Positions 46,753-54,727 of a stretch of 64,000 nucleotides of DNA are shown piece by piece; position 1 is the first letter of the stretch, and every line of letters starts with the position of its first letter. The stretch is from Saprospiraceae bacterium (lineage in GTDB: Bacteria > Bacteroidota > Bacteroidia > Chitinophagales > Saprospiraceae): positions 17,546 to 81,545 of the forward strand of contig JADKGL010000014.1 of the NCBI GenBank assembly GCA_016722295.1, read 5' to 3'. The notes beneath the pieces were generated by a model. The model did not search any database. It was not told the origin of the DNA and worked only from the letters and a program-made list of their open reading frames with translations. The translations under genes were made by a program, and so were the position numbers.

Positions 46753-46775
46753 AGCACAAGTCTTAGACTTGTGCT
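46753..46775. repeat. perfect 10-bp palindrome with three-base loop
   Basis: AGCACAAGTC-TTA-GACTTGTGCT. No T-run follows on either strand, so it is unlikely to be a terminator. It lies 25 bases right of REP-like copy B and may belong to the same composite intergenic element. Confidence 0.55.
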
Positions 46776-46832
46776 GATGGAATTAAAACAAGAAGTACTG
46801 GAATGTAGCCACGTCATTGCAAGTCCAAGGTA

Positions 46833-47264
46833 TTAATACTTCGGATAATAAATCTTAAGATGTTTATTGTGATCTGTGCCTTGAATAAAAATTTTATTTC
46901 TCCAAGAGTTGAACAATGCAATGTCCCCTTCATAGACTCGCAGATTTTTGGATTCTTTACACACATGAATCCTGTCATTTAAACTTAACCAAATATCGTT
47001 ATTTGGAATTAGAGAAAGAATTTTTTCGAGCTTATCATTGAATTGCAAATTTAGATCTTCAACTAATTGGTTGTGATTTTGAACATAAGCTTCGGATTGT
47101 TTATTCATCTCACGCCATTGTAAGAGTTGAGTTTCTGTAACAGATCCAGGAGGAGGCTGAATTGTAGCCTTATACTCTTCCTATTGCCTTTGCATATATG
47201 AAATGCTATTGATAATATCTTTAAGTTCTTTTTACTCGGATTCGATTTGTTGAAATAAGCTCAT
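46833..47264 (-). pseudogene. hypothetical gene with two in-frame stop codons
   Basis: An ATG at 47264 opens MSLFQQIESE, then a TAA (47234-47232), then KELKDIINSISYMQRQ, then a TAG (47183-47181), then EEYKATIQPPPGSVTETQLL, which runs on into the 91-codon frame from 47108 to 46833. The sequence is coding-like throughout and no frame change is needed. Both stops sit where Gln (CAA, CAG) would be natural, so two C-to-T changes explain them. The protein would be ~143 residues, helical at first and ending FIQGTDHNKHLKIYYPKY. The family is unknown. An internal start at 47108 could still make the C-terminal part. Confidence 0.65.
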
Positions 47265-47271
47265 AATTTAT

Positions 47272-47366
47272 TTACTTTAAAATAGCTCTTAATTGATTTT
47301 TAGCAAGATAAGCATAAAGGAGAGAGTAGATGCATTCTTTGTCTTTATCGTTTAGTTCATCGATGT
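47272..47366 (-). pseudogene. 3' fragment of a gene cut at the duplication edge
   Basis: Reading leftward from the boundary of duplication copy 2, the frame gives IDELNDKDKECIYSLLYAYL AKNQLRAILK in two parts and ends at TAA 47274-47272. Eight bases later the next gene (47264) begins, which is operon-like spacing. The N-terminal part has been replaced by the duplicated DUF6624 segment. The LNDKDKECIYSLLYAYL tail resembles the C-terminus of some XRE-type regulators, which is a weak inference. Confidence 0.5.
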
Positions 47367-47370
47367 AATC

Positions 47371-48353
47371 CTACCTTATATTCATTTTTTCCTCCATCTT
47401 TAACAAATCCTTTTTGTATTGCTCCACATCCCATTTTATTTGCCATCGACTCACATATTCAGATAAAGGACCTAGTCCTACTTCAGCTCTTCGCTTGTCC
47501 ACATTGTCGGGATCTTCCAATGGAGAAACATAATAAACTGGTGAATCTTGATCACGTGCAATTTGACTGCCATATATCTGTCGTTTGCCCTGTCGTAATG
47601 CAACTCTATCCACTAGCAGCGCTAAACTACTTCCTTTTGCTTTCCCATTTTTTACGGCCTCTCGCATCATAGGTAAATATTGGACCTGTGTTTCTATGTC
47701 AGCATGTTGGATAACAAGGAATAATGTATTATTTCCTTGACCACCGATAATATCTGTTCCAAGCCAACCATATTTGTCTAATATGGATTTTACTTTTATT
47801 AAATTGATAGAATCTTTTTCATTTATGACCTTCCAATGCTCTCTCATTTCATTAGATTGTCTGCCAAACTTTTTCTCAATTTCATCAATTTGTTGTCTAT
47901 ATTTTTGATCTTCTATATAAATACTGTCAAGAATAGCAACCAAAGGTTTGTTTAAATTTACTTGGCTTTGTCTTTGTTTTGTTTAATCTTTTCAAGTAAG
48001 ACTTTCCAACGATCGTCATTGTGTAATGAGTTTAAGTCTGGATCTGTAGTGATATGTCCATAGTTGGTGTAGTTTGACTAATTCGCAATTTGCACTAGTT
48101 GAAACAATACACTATCAGGTACACCTGCCAACGCCCAAGAGCAAGCTGCATTATACCTATCATTAGGCAATGCTTTCCATCCATTTGCTTTAAATGCTTC
48201 AGAGTAGTTGTAAGCTGAGGTTTTGTAGTCTTTTGCATTGTAAAGTGAGTCGGCGATCTTTACAAGGTATGAATACTCTCTGGCTATATTCTGTCCATAA
48301 GTAGTGATTGATGAAAGGAATAAAATAAAAATAACAGCTGTTTGCTTCATCAT
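47371..48353 (-). pseudogene. DUF6624-family gene, inactivated second copy
   Basis: 983 bases against 984 in the intact copy at 44024-45007. Reading from ATG 48353, a Tyr codon has become TAG at 48080-48078 (copy 1 has TAT), and a single C is missing between 47963 and 47964, which shifts the frame. The remaining DUF6624 core is preserved from 47943 onward (MVAILDSIYIEDQKYRQ) but has lost its signal peptide. It is therefore dead or makes at most a cytoplasmic fragment. Confidence 0.88.
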
Positions 48354-48489
48354 TGTATTAGTTAAAATTGAATAATCTATACACAGTCCAAATAATTTGA
48401 ACTTGGACTTCTATTTGTAAAAATAAGGTTTTGTTTTAGTTGTGAAAGAGATTTAACAATTTTTTGATGGAATTTATTTTATTGCGAAT

Positions 48490-49131
48490 TTATACATCAT
48501 TTTTTGCTATTACGATCATGTGAATTTCGGTTTCTGAATCTGATTTTTTATACTCAAGTTTGAATGTGTTAAGTATGTCAAGTTTGTTTTCAGAAAGATG
48601 TCCCAGTAAACTACTGCGTTCATAAAAATAAAAATATAATCTATCACCGCGACTATTCGTTTGATAACCGGAAGTACTTGGGTCACCTTCAACAAAACTC
48701 AAATAGAGTATTCCATTTTTATTAAGTAATTTAGATAGGTCAGCGATGAGTTTTTGAGAATCTGATTGTGATAAATAGGGTAAACAAAAGCCACAAATTA
48801 TCCCATCAAAGCTAGTCTTTATTTTATCTATTTCTCTACAATCCATTATGGCGAATTTTGCATTTGGATTGTTACTTTTAGCGAGTTCAATCATGTTCTC
48901 TGCAATGTCAATTCCAAAAATTTCAAAGTCTGGTCTTTTAGATAGCATGTATTTCGTAATATTGCCAGGACCACATCCTATTTCAAGAAGTTTAGAATTT
49001 TCCTTTGCGATGTGAGTGCAAAAGAAATCATAAGTGTCGTTGTACAAATCTAAATCCATAAATTTTTCTTGATAAAGTGAGGCTACTTTATTCCATGTCT
49101 CAAAAGTTTCTTTGTATTTGTCTTTGCTCAT
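48490..49131 (-). CDS. class I SAM-dependent methyltransferase (copy 2)
   Basis: 213 residues, open throughout. It differs from copy 1 (45145-45786) at about nine positions: L to F, P to A, L to M, G to E, E to K, I to V, S to T, L to R and V to L. Motif I (LEIGCGPGNITKYML), FGIDIAENMIELAKS and motif II are intact. It has kept its frame while its DUF6624 neighbour has decayed, so it may still be functional or may simply be younger in decay. The substrate is unknown. Confidence 0.83.
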   Translation of the reverse strand: MSKDKYKETFETWNKVASLYQEKFMDLDLYNDTYDFFCTHIAKENSKLLEIGCGPGNITKYMLSKRPDFEIFGIDIAENMIELAKSNNPNAKFAIMDCREIDKIKTSFDGIICGFCLPYLSQSDSQKLIADLSKLLNKNGILYLSFVEGDPSTSGYQTNSRGDRLYFYFYERSSLLGHLSENKLDILNTFKLEYKKSDSETEIHMIVIAKNDV

Positions 49132-49238
49132 TTTAGTTGTTTAATGAAAATCAATATCCAATATCTGTTGGATTTTTTGCGAATCAAGACTAGTCCCAAA
49201 GATAAAACTAATAAACAAGTAGATTCGTTTTTGTTAGT

Positions 49239-49403
49239 TTATTCGTATACCTGTTGAACTATTATATCTCCTACTATTCTACTATTAGAAGAAATCCAAT
49301 AAGAAATAAAATCACCATCTAAATTTTTAGATATGCCTTTTATAAGGCTTTGAGTTTCATGAAATAATTTTGGAGGAACTTTAATAATACTTTTTTTTGA
49401 CAT
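49239..49403 (-). pseudogene. 5' fragment of a gene truncated by the duplication
   Basis: ATG 49403 opens MSKKSIIKVPPKLFHETQSL, then GISKNLDGDFISYWISSNSR and IVGD, and the frame then enters the duplicated segment (from 49265) and ends after VQQVYE. The first 46 codons look like an intact N-terminus, the rest comes from copy-2 DNA. The LDGDFISYWISSNSRIV core faintly recalls the start of ClpP/SDH-like proteases. That is a guess. It starts 24 bases after the small gene upstream. Confidence 0.5.
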
Positions 49404-49426
49404 ATTAAGATTTCGATAGTTTGAAA

Positions 49427-49597
49427 TTAATTTTTTCTATAGAATAAAATTGTTGCAACATCTTCACTTCTAGTTAAATCTAATTGCACCAACTTTTTGT
49501 TCATTCTTTTAACTCTTAACTTAAGCTTATCCAATTTCCGAATATCTTTGGATATAAAAGGAATACTGAGTTTTAACATTGATAGGAAGTTTATCAT
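49427..49597 (-). CDS. small basic hypothetical protein
   Basis: 56 residues from ATG 49597: MINFLSMLKLSIPFISKDIR, then KLDKLKLRVKRMNKKLVQLD and LTRSEDVATILFYRKN. It is basic and helical, with a plausible start and a stop at 49427. It is followed after 23 bases by the truncated frame at 49403, so the two were probably one unit. The upstream T9SS gene ends 21 bases before it (49619). No family recognised. Confidence 0.4.
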   Translation of the reverse strand: MINFLSMLKLSIPFISKDIRKLDKLKLRVKRMNKKLVQLDLTRSEDVATILFYRKN

Positions 49598-49618
49598 CCT
49601 ATTCTTAAATGAAGCTAT

Positions 49619-52159
49619 TTATTTTAAAATGATAAGCTTCGAACATTCTGTATGATTTGAACATTTAAATTTAAGAAAATAAGTTCCAGCCTTTATTGAT
49701 TCCAAATTCAATTTGTAATTATTTAGAAATTCTCCTTTTTTAATTTCATTGCCATCATTGCTATAGAGTATATATGAAATAGGTTTATTGAGAATTGATT
49801 TCATATATACATAATTAGCTGCTGGATTTGGATATAAATAAATACCTAATATGTCTTTATCTGTTTGAGAATTGGATGTTGGCAATTTTTCAACCATAAT
49901 AGATTGTGTAGTATTGGTTCGAATTGGCGGATTATAATCGAAATAAATATAGGCAGTATTTTGTATTGAACTTTTTTCAGGTACATTTGCAATAGATTTG
50001 ATTTTATAACTGACGAAACCATTGCTTCCTTCTTTATCTTGTTTTTCAAAAGGTAACCTTATATTTTCAAATGAAAATGTTATAATTCCATTTTCAGAAA
50101 CATCTGTGGCAAGATGCTCTTGATGGCTGCTGTTTAAAACCTGCAAACTGGACCAATCAAGTTTTGGATCCAATGTATCACTTATAACTACACGGTAAGC
50201 TAAATCATTGCCTGTATTCTGAAACCGGATTGTGTAAATTAGATCTTCATTAAACAAGGTATAATTTTCAGCTCGCATTGGATTGACCATTTTATCGTTG
50301 GGATCAAATGAACAACGTATTGGAACATCATAACAATACATATTACTTGTTAATGGTAATGAATTAATAGCTTCCTCAACATAGGATTTGAAGTGTAGGA
50401 GTTCTCCAGCAGGTATATCGTTGACCCCAGGTATTTTAATTTTAATACATTTCATCAATCCCTCACTTGGATACAAATTGGTATAATACCAGCCATAGAT
50501 GTTTGGATTAATTATTGTATCTGGTTTATCTAAAAAATTTAAGTTAGTCAATCGTTCATCAATCTTAAACCAAAGTGTTCCATTTTCAATTTGGCTTCCT
50601 TCATTTTTTAAGAATACTGAAAATTTTATTGTTTCATTACAGCGTAAAGGGGGAGAATAAATAGTTGTAACAAGTTCGGAAGACAAGATATCAGGTGCAA
50701 CACCAAAATAAATAGTATCTGCAAAATTTTTAAAATTTACATCAATGTCAAAGGAGCTTTCTCCACTTGTCAATTGCCATTTAGGTAGACTTAAAGGATT
50801 AAACTCTATTCGGTATTTTCCAGTTTTCAATAATGCAAGTATCCCACTTCCATTATTATATAATAAATTATAATTTGATGGTGAGACAAGGACAGATCCA
50901 TTTTGTTGCAAATGTTCCCATGAGTCGAATCTTCCATTTTTGTTTTCATCGTAATAAACTACTGCCAATACATGTGCAAAATCTTGATCCATTTCAATGG
51001 CTCCCATATCAGGATTGGATCGAACAGGACTTGGTCTTGGATTGCCAAAAATGTCATTTTGAGGTGCATGAATTAAAGTACCAACACCTAAACAAGGAGA
51101 TTCCAGTTTTAGAAAATAGGATTCATTGTTAATAAATAAAGGATCCTTGTCGATATTTCCAATTCCCTTCCAACCTCCTTTGATATCAGAATAACTCACT
51201 TCCAAAGTAGCAGTGCCACTAAAATTTTCTTCTACAAATTCTGAGTTTCCATTATTCCAAATAATTGAATTCAATACAGTTCCATCTGATCCATCAATAC
51301 ATATGCCTCCTCCTTCTAATTCGTTTCCATTAGAATGAAAATTATTTGCAATAGTACAATTTATTACTTTAACTGAAGACCTAGATGAAATTGTCGAACA
51401 ATAAATGCCACCACCAAAATACCAACTTCCAGTAGACCCAATCATTTCATTGTTCGAAATTATTGAATTGTTTAATTGAACATGGGAATCATTTATATAA
51501 ATACCTGAACCATAATACCAACTTGCACCACTTTCCATTATATTCTTGGAAATGAAAGCATTTTTTATAATTGGTGAAGAGTTAGTTGAATATATTCCTG
51601 CACCATAACTCCAGGATGAACTTCGAAGAATATTTTCAGAGACTTCAGTATTTTCTATAATAGGTCTAGATTCTTCCATATAAATTCCAGCACCAAAACA
51701 CCATGTGCCTGTAGAAATATTTTTGCTGATCACAAGATCTTTTAAATGTGGACTCACTCCTTCTAAATAAATTCCGGCTCCATAAGCCCATTGACCGGGT
51801 TCATTTATGTGTCCATTTGTTATGGTAAAACCTTGTATTAATGTTGTAGTATCTATTATTATTGGACCGAAATCATTTGATATTTTTATAACACGATCGA
51901 TCCCATTTCCATCTATTATAGTGTTCTGAGCTGTCCCAGCACTGATCAGTTTAATACCATTCTTTTGTGGCCAATTAAGATTTTCATAGTAATGGCCAGG
52001 TTGAACCAATATGATATCGCCCTTATTCGCTGCATCCAAAGCGGACTGAATGTCTTTGAAGGAAGAAGGCACATTCAAAACTGATTGTGCCAATAAAGTA
52101 ATAGTGCTTCCAATACATAAGATTAGGAATAATGAAATTTGAAATTTCTTGTTCTTCAT
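49619..52159 (-). CDS. T9SS-secreted beta-helix protein (choice-of-anchor Q, DUF7619-like)
   Basis: 846 residues from the ATG giving MKNKKFQISLFLILCIGSTI, a signal peptide; a longer start at 52195 is less likely. Residues about 30-380 are a parallel beta-helix with recurring GAGIYLEGVSPHLKDLVI-type and GSGIYINDSHVQLNNSII-type rungs. They end in the choice-of-anchor Q signature NPRPSPVRSNPDMGAIEMD. Next come beta-sandwich regions and a DUF7619/DUF11-like domain (about 610-765; FNEDLIYTIRFQNTGNDLAY ... YIYFDYNPPIRTNTT). The T9SS sorting domain (IYLYPNPAANYVYMKS) is at the end. It is a surface or released protein, possibly a polysaccharide-binding protein or lyase-like adhesin. No catalytic residues recognised. 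Confidence 0.85.
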   Translation of the reverse strand: MKNKKFQISLFLILCIGSTITLLAQSVLNVPSSFKDIQSALDAANKGDIILVQPGHYYENLNWPQKNGIKLISAGTAQNTIIDGNGIDRVIKISNDFGPIIIDTTTLIQGFTITNGHINEPGQWAYGAGIYLEGVSPHLKDLVISKNISTGTWCFGAGIYMEESRPIIENTEVSENILRSSSWSYGAGIYSTNSSPIIKNAFISKNIMESGASWYYGSGIYINDSHVQLNNSIISNNEMIGSTGSWYFGGGIYCSTISSRSSVKVINCTIANNFHSNGNELEGGGICIDGSDGTVLNSIIWNNGNSEFVEENFSGTATLEVSYSDIKGGWKGIGNIDKDPLFINNESYFLKLESPCLGVGTLIHAPQNDIFGNPRPSPVRSNPDMGAIEMDQDFAHVLAVVYYDENKNGRFDSWEHLQQNGSVLVSPSNYNLLYNNGSGILALLKTGKYRIEFNPLSLPKWQLTSGESSFDIDVNFKNFADTIYFGVAPDILSSELVTTIYSPPLRCNETIKFSVFLKNEGSQIENGTLWFKIDERLTNLNFLDKPDTIINPNIYGWYYTNLYPSEGLMKCIKIKIPGVNDIPAGELLHFKSYVEEAINSLPLTSNMYCYDVPIRCSFDPNDKMVNPMRAENYTLFNEDLIYTIRFQNTGNDLAYRVVISDTLDPKLDWSSLQVLNSSHQEHLATDVSENGIITFSFENIRLPFEKQDKEGSNGFVSYKIKSIANVPEKSSIQNTAYIYFDYNPPIRTNTTQSIMVEKLPTSNSQTDKDILGIYLYPNPAANYVYMKSILNKPISYILYSNDGNEIKKGEFLNNYKLNLESIKAGTYFLKFKCSNHTECSKLIILK

Positions 52160-52511
52160 ATTTGATTTTTTATATTTAATTAAATGTTTCAACATTCATT
52201 GCGAAATTTAAATCGCAATAATTTATGGTTTTTAGCGAACGCAAATACTGATTCAAAATTAAAAATCAATGTTCTTAAATCCAAATATAATTGTAAATAT
52301 TTTGAAACTTTAACTAAAATACAGTATATGGTATTTTCTATTATCTACTTGAAGTTAGTTCCTTCGCATATTCCTAGAATTTGCCTTTGCCCAAGCCGCA
52401 ATCCGCCATTTCGCCCGTATTCTATTTGATATTTCATTTAGAAAATAGAATTAAGCGATTACATATTAAAAAAAAATCGTACATTTGCCAATTAGACTAA
52501 AAAATACAATT
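52160..52511. promoter_or_regulatory. 352-base divergent region; -7 box of ompA at 52480-52487
   Basis: TACATTTG (52480-52487) matches TAnnTTTG and ends 24 bases before ATG 52512. It overlaps the TTG at 52485, excluding that codon as the start. The rest contains no gene: an 81-codon plus-strand frame (52184-52429) is low in quality and overlaps the start of the beta-helix gene. Confidence 0.55.
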
Positions 52512-54032
52512 ATGAACCGAAATCTCATTGTTATCCTTATTTTGATGGCAGTTCCGGTTTTTATTAGTGCACAATTTTATGATTTTAAGCATGGAATAGG
52601 TGCGCGAAAAACACTTTTGGATTTTAACACCTTTAGAGGAAAAAGCTCAACAGCCTTCCGAGACTATCGAAATGGCTTTGAATTGTCTTATATCCGAAAT
52701 TTTAAGCAAAATCTAAGTTTAGTGCTTCCAGTAGGTGCAGCTGTGTATCAGGACTCTTTATTGGATTGTGCAAAAACTCCATTTGTTTATGTTGGTGCGC
52801 AAGGTAAATATGGATTTTATAAGCCAACCAATTGGTTCATGCCATACGTAGTGGGTGGCGCAAATGTAATTTTACCAAAGGGGAAAGATCTCGCAATCCA
52901 GATTCCAATCGGTATAGGAGCTGCATTTAAGGTTCATCCTCAAGTGTATCTCAATTGGCAGTCAGATTATAGACTTTCGGTTTCGAATTGGGAAAATCAT
53001 TTGCAACACGCTTTTGGCTTTATTTATATGCTAGGCAATCGCAAAATGGATAAGCCTACAGTGACTGATATGAAGCCAGACTCTGATGGTGATGGCATTC
53101 CTGATGAATTAGATTTATGTCCAAGTCAAGCAGGTTTGGCAAAATTCGCAGGTTGTCCAGATACTGATGGCGACGGTATTGAAGATAATAAGGACAAATG
53201 TCCGGAATTAAAAGGGACAGAAGCATTAATGGGATGTCCAGATTCAGATGGAGACGGAATCTCTGACAATGAAGATGAATGTCCGAATGTAAAAGGAACA
53301 GTTTCAAATAAAGGTTGCCCAGATTCCGATATCGATGGTGATGGGGTACCAGACAAGTCAGACCATTGTCCAGATCGCGCTGGTTTGGTTAATCTTTTTG
53401 GATGTCCAGATAGCGATGGCGATGGAATTTCTGACAAAGATGATCGATGTCCAAATGTGCCAGGTGTGAAAGCAAAGGGTGGATGTCCAGATAGTAAAAA
53501 AGATGCAGACAATGATGGAATAGATGATGAACAAGATGAATGTCCATTTACAGCAGGATTGATCCAATATAGAGGATGTCCTGATACTGATGGAGATGGT
53601 ATCCAAGACAAATTGGATTCTTGTCCTAATAGTCCTGGTCCAGAGTCTAATAAAGGCTGCCCAGTGATCGAAAAAGAAGATCGTGAAGTCTTGGATTTTG
53701 CGATGAGAGCTATACAATTCGATTTAGGCAAGGCGACATTAAAAAATGAATCATTTGGAATCTTGGATAAAATCGCCAAAGTAATGCGCAAATATGATGC
53801 ATACAATTTGGCTATCGGTGGTCATACCGATAATACAGGGAGCCCAGCATTCAATCTTTCGCTTTCAGAAAAAAGAGCTAAAATATGTTATGAGTATTTG
53901 ATTTCAAAAGGAATCGATGCATCGCGATTGAGTTATGCCGGTTATGGAGCGACAAAGCCGATTTCAGAGAATCGTACTGAAAATGGCAGATTTTTAAATC
54001 GCCGTACAGAATTTAACCTCGTTCCGAGATAA
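52512..54032 (+). CDS. OmpA-family outer-membrane protein with thrombospondin type 3 repeats
   Basis: 506 residues from ATG (MNRNLIVILILMAVPVFISAQ, signal peptide). An N-terminal beta-barrel domain covers about 25-170. Next come six or so Ca-binding TSP3-type repeats (DSDGDGIPDELDLCPSQ, DTDGDGIEDNKDKCPE and on; about 185-375). The C-terminal OmpA peptidoglycan-binding domain (about 385-506) contains AIGGHTDNTGSPAFNLSLSE and RLSYAGYGATKPIS. It anchors the outer membrane to the cell wall. This architecture is typical of Bacteroidota. A terminator follows. The earlier TTG start (52485) is inside the promoter box. Confidence 0.94.
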   Translation: MNRNLIVILILMAVPVFISAQFYDFKHGIGARKTLLDFNTFRGKSSTAFRDYRNGFELSYIRNFKQNLSLVLPVGAAVYQDSLLDCAKTPFVYVGAQGKYGFYKPTNWFMPYVVGGANVILPKGKDLAIQIPIGIGAAFKVHPQVYLNWQSDYRLSVSNWENHLQHAFGFIYMLGNRKMDKPTVTDMKPDSDGDGIPDELDLCPSQAGLAKFAGCPDTDGDGIEDNKDKCPELKGTEALMGCPDSDGDGISDNEDECPNVKGTVSNKGCPDSDIDGDGVPDKSDHCPDRAGLVNLFGCPDSDGDGISDKDDRCPNVPGVKAKGGCPDSKKDADNDGIDDEQDECPFTAGLIQYRGCPDTDGDGIQDKLDSCPNSPGPESNKGCPVIEKEDREVLDFAMRAIQFDLGKATLKNESFGILDKIAKVMRKYDAYNLAIGGHTDNTGSPAFNLSLSEKRAKICYEYLISKGIDASRLSYAGYGATKPISENRTENGRFLNRRTEFNLVPR

Positions 54033-54055
54033 AACTCGAATAAAAATTATAAAAC

Positions 54056-54087
54056 AAGGGCTTTTCATTCAGGAAAGCCCTTTTTTG
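54056..54087. terminator. rho-independent terminator after ompA
   Basis: AAGGGCTTTTC and GGAAAGCCCTT pair (one T-G) around the loop ATTCA, followed by TTTT. It lies about 25 bases beyond the stop of the OmpA gene. Confidence 0.85.
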
Positions 54088-54119
54088 TCGTATAAAGTCC
54101 TAGAATTCCACTTTGGACT

Positions 54120-54127
54120 TATATTTG
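54120..54127 (+). promoter_or_regulatory. -7 box before efp
   Basis: TATATTTG, an exact TAnnTTTG match, ends 31 bases before the efp ATG. It probably drives the efp-accB-accC run. Confidence 0.6.
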
Positions 54128-54157
54128 CACAAATTTTTCAAAAATAAATAGTTTGTA

Positions 54158-54721
54158 ATGGCAACTACTTCGGATATAAGAAATGGCATGTGTATTGAAT
54201 ATAATAACGATATTTACGTTATTGTTGAATTTCAACATGTCAAACCAGGAAAAGGTAATGCGTTCGTTAGGACCAAATTAAAAAGCATGACTTCAGGCAG
54301 AACCAATGAAAATACTTGGGTGGCTGGACATACTTTAAATGAAGTTCGCGTAGAAAGACGAAAATTTCAGTATCTTTACAAGGATGAAATGGGGTATAAT
54401 TTCATGAATACAGAAACATTCGATCAAATATCAGTTCCTGATAAAATGATAGAGAATGGTGAATTTCTAAAAGAAGGAATGGAAATAGAAATTATATTTC
54501 ATGCAGAAAAAGATGAGCCATTGACTGCTGAATTGCCACCACATGTTTACTTGGCCGTGACGTATACTGAGCCAGGAGTAAAGGGGAATACAGCTACTAA
54601 TGCGTTGAAAATGGCTACATTGGAAACAGGGGCTGTGATCAAAGTACCAATGTTTATTAATGAAGGTGACTTGTTGAAGGTTGATACCAGAACTAGTGAG
54701 TATTTAGAACGTGCAAAATAA
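54158..54721 (+). CDS. efp: elongation factor P
   Basis: 187 residues, the normal length. It relieves ribosome stalling at polyproline. Domain I holds the modification-site loop VKPGKGNAFVRTKLKS, with Lys32 at the tip. Domains II and III follow, with NGEFLKEGMEIEIIFH and the conserved PGVKGNTATNALKMATLETGAV. It starts the plus-strand run with accB six bases downstream, suggesting co-transcription. Confidence 0.97.
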   Translation: MATTSDIRNGMCIEYNNDIYVIVEFQHVKPGKGNAFVRTKLKSMTSGRTNENTWVAGHTLNEVRVERRKFQYLYKDEMGYNFMNTETFDQISVPDKMIENGEFLKEGMEIEIIFHAEKDEPLTAELPPHVYLAVTYTEPGVKGNTATNALKMATLETGAVIKVPMFINEGDLLKVDTRTSEYLERAK

Positions 54722-54727
54722 AAACCA

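Larger units (their letters stand above)
47367..49265. repeat. 1.9-kb segmental duplication, copy 2
   Basis: Direct repeat of 44020-45919, separated from it by about 1.45 kb. Both edges cut into other genes: a 3' gene fragment on the left (47272-47366) and a truncated frame on the right (49239-49403). This suggests that copy 2 is the inserted one. Confidence 0.9.

Noticed and set aside
46753..46775. Palindrome as a transcription terminator
   Set aside because: No T-run follows on either strand.
47181..47234. Stop-codon recoding or readthrough
   Set aside because: TAA and TAG are ordinary stops throughout the window, so nonsense mutation is the simpler explanation.
53056..53806. Minus-strand frames across the TSP3 repeats of ompA
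   Set aside because: They arise because the repeats lack stop codons in the other frames. The Ser/Pro-rich translations reflect the DNA repeat.
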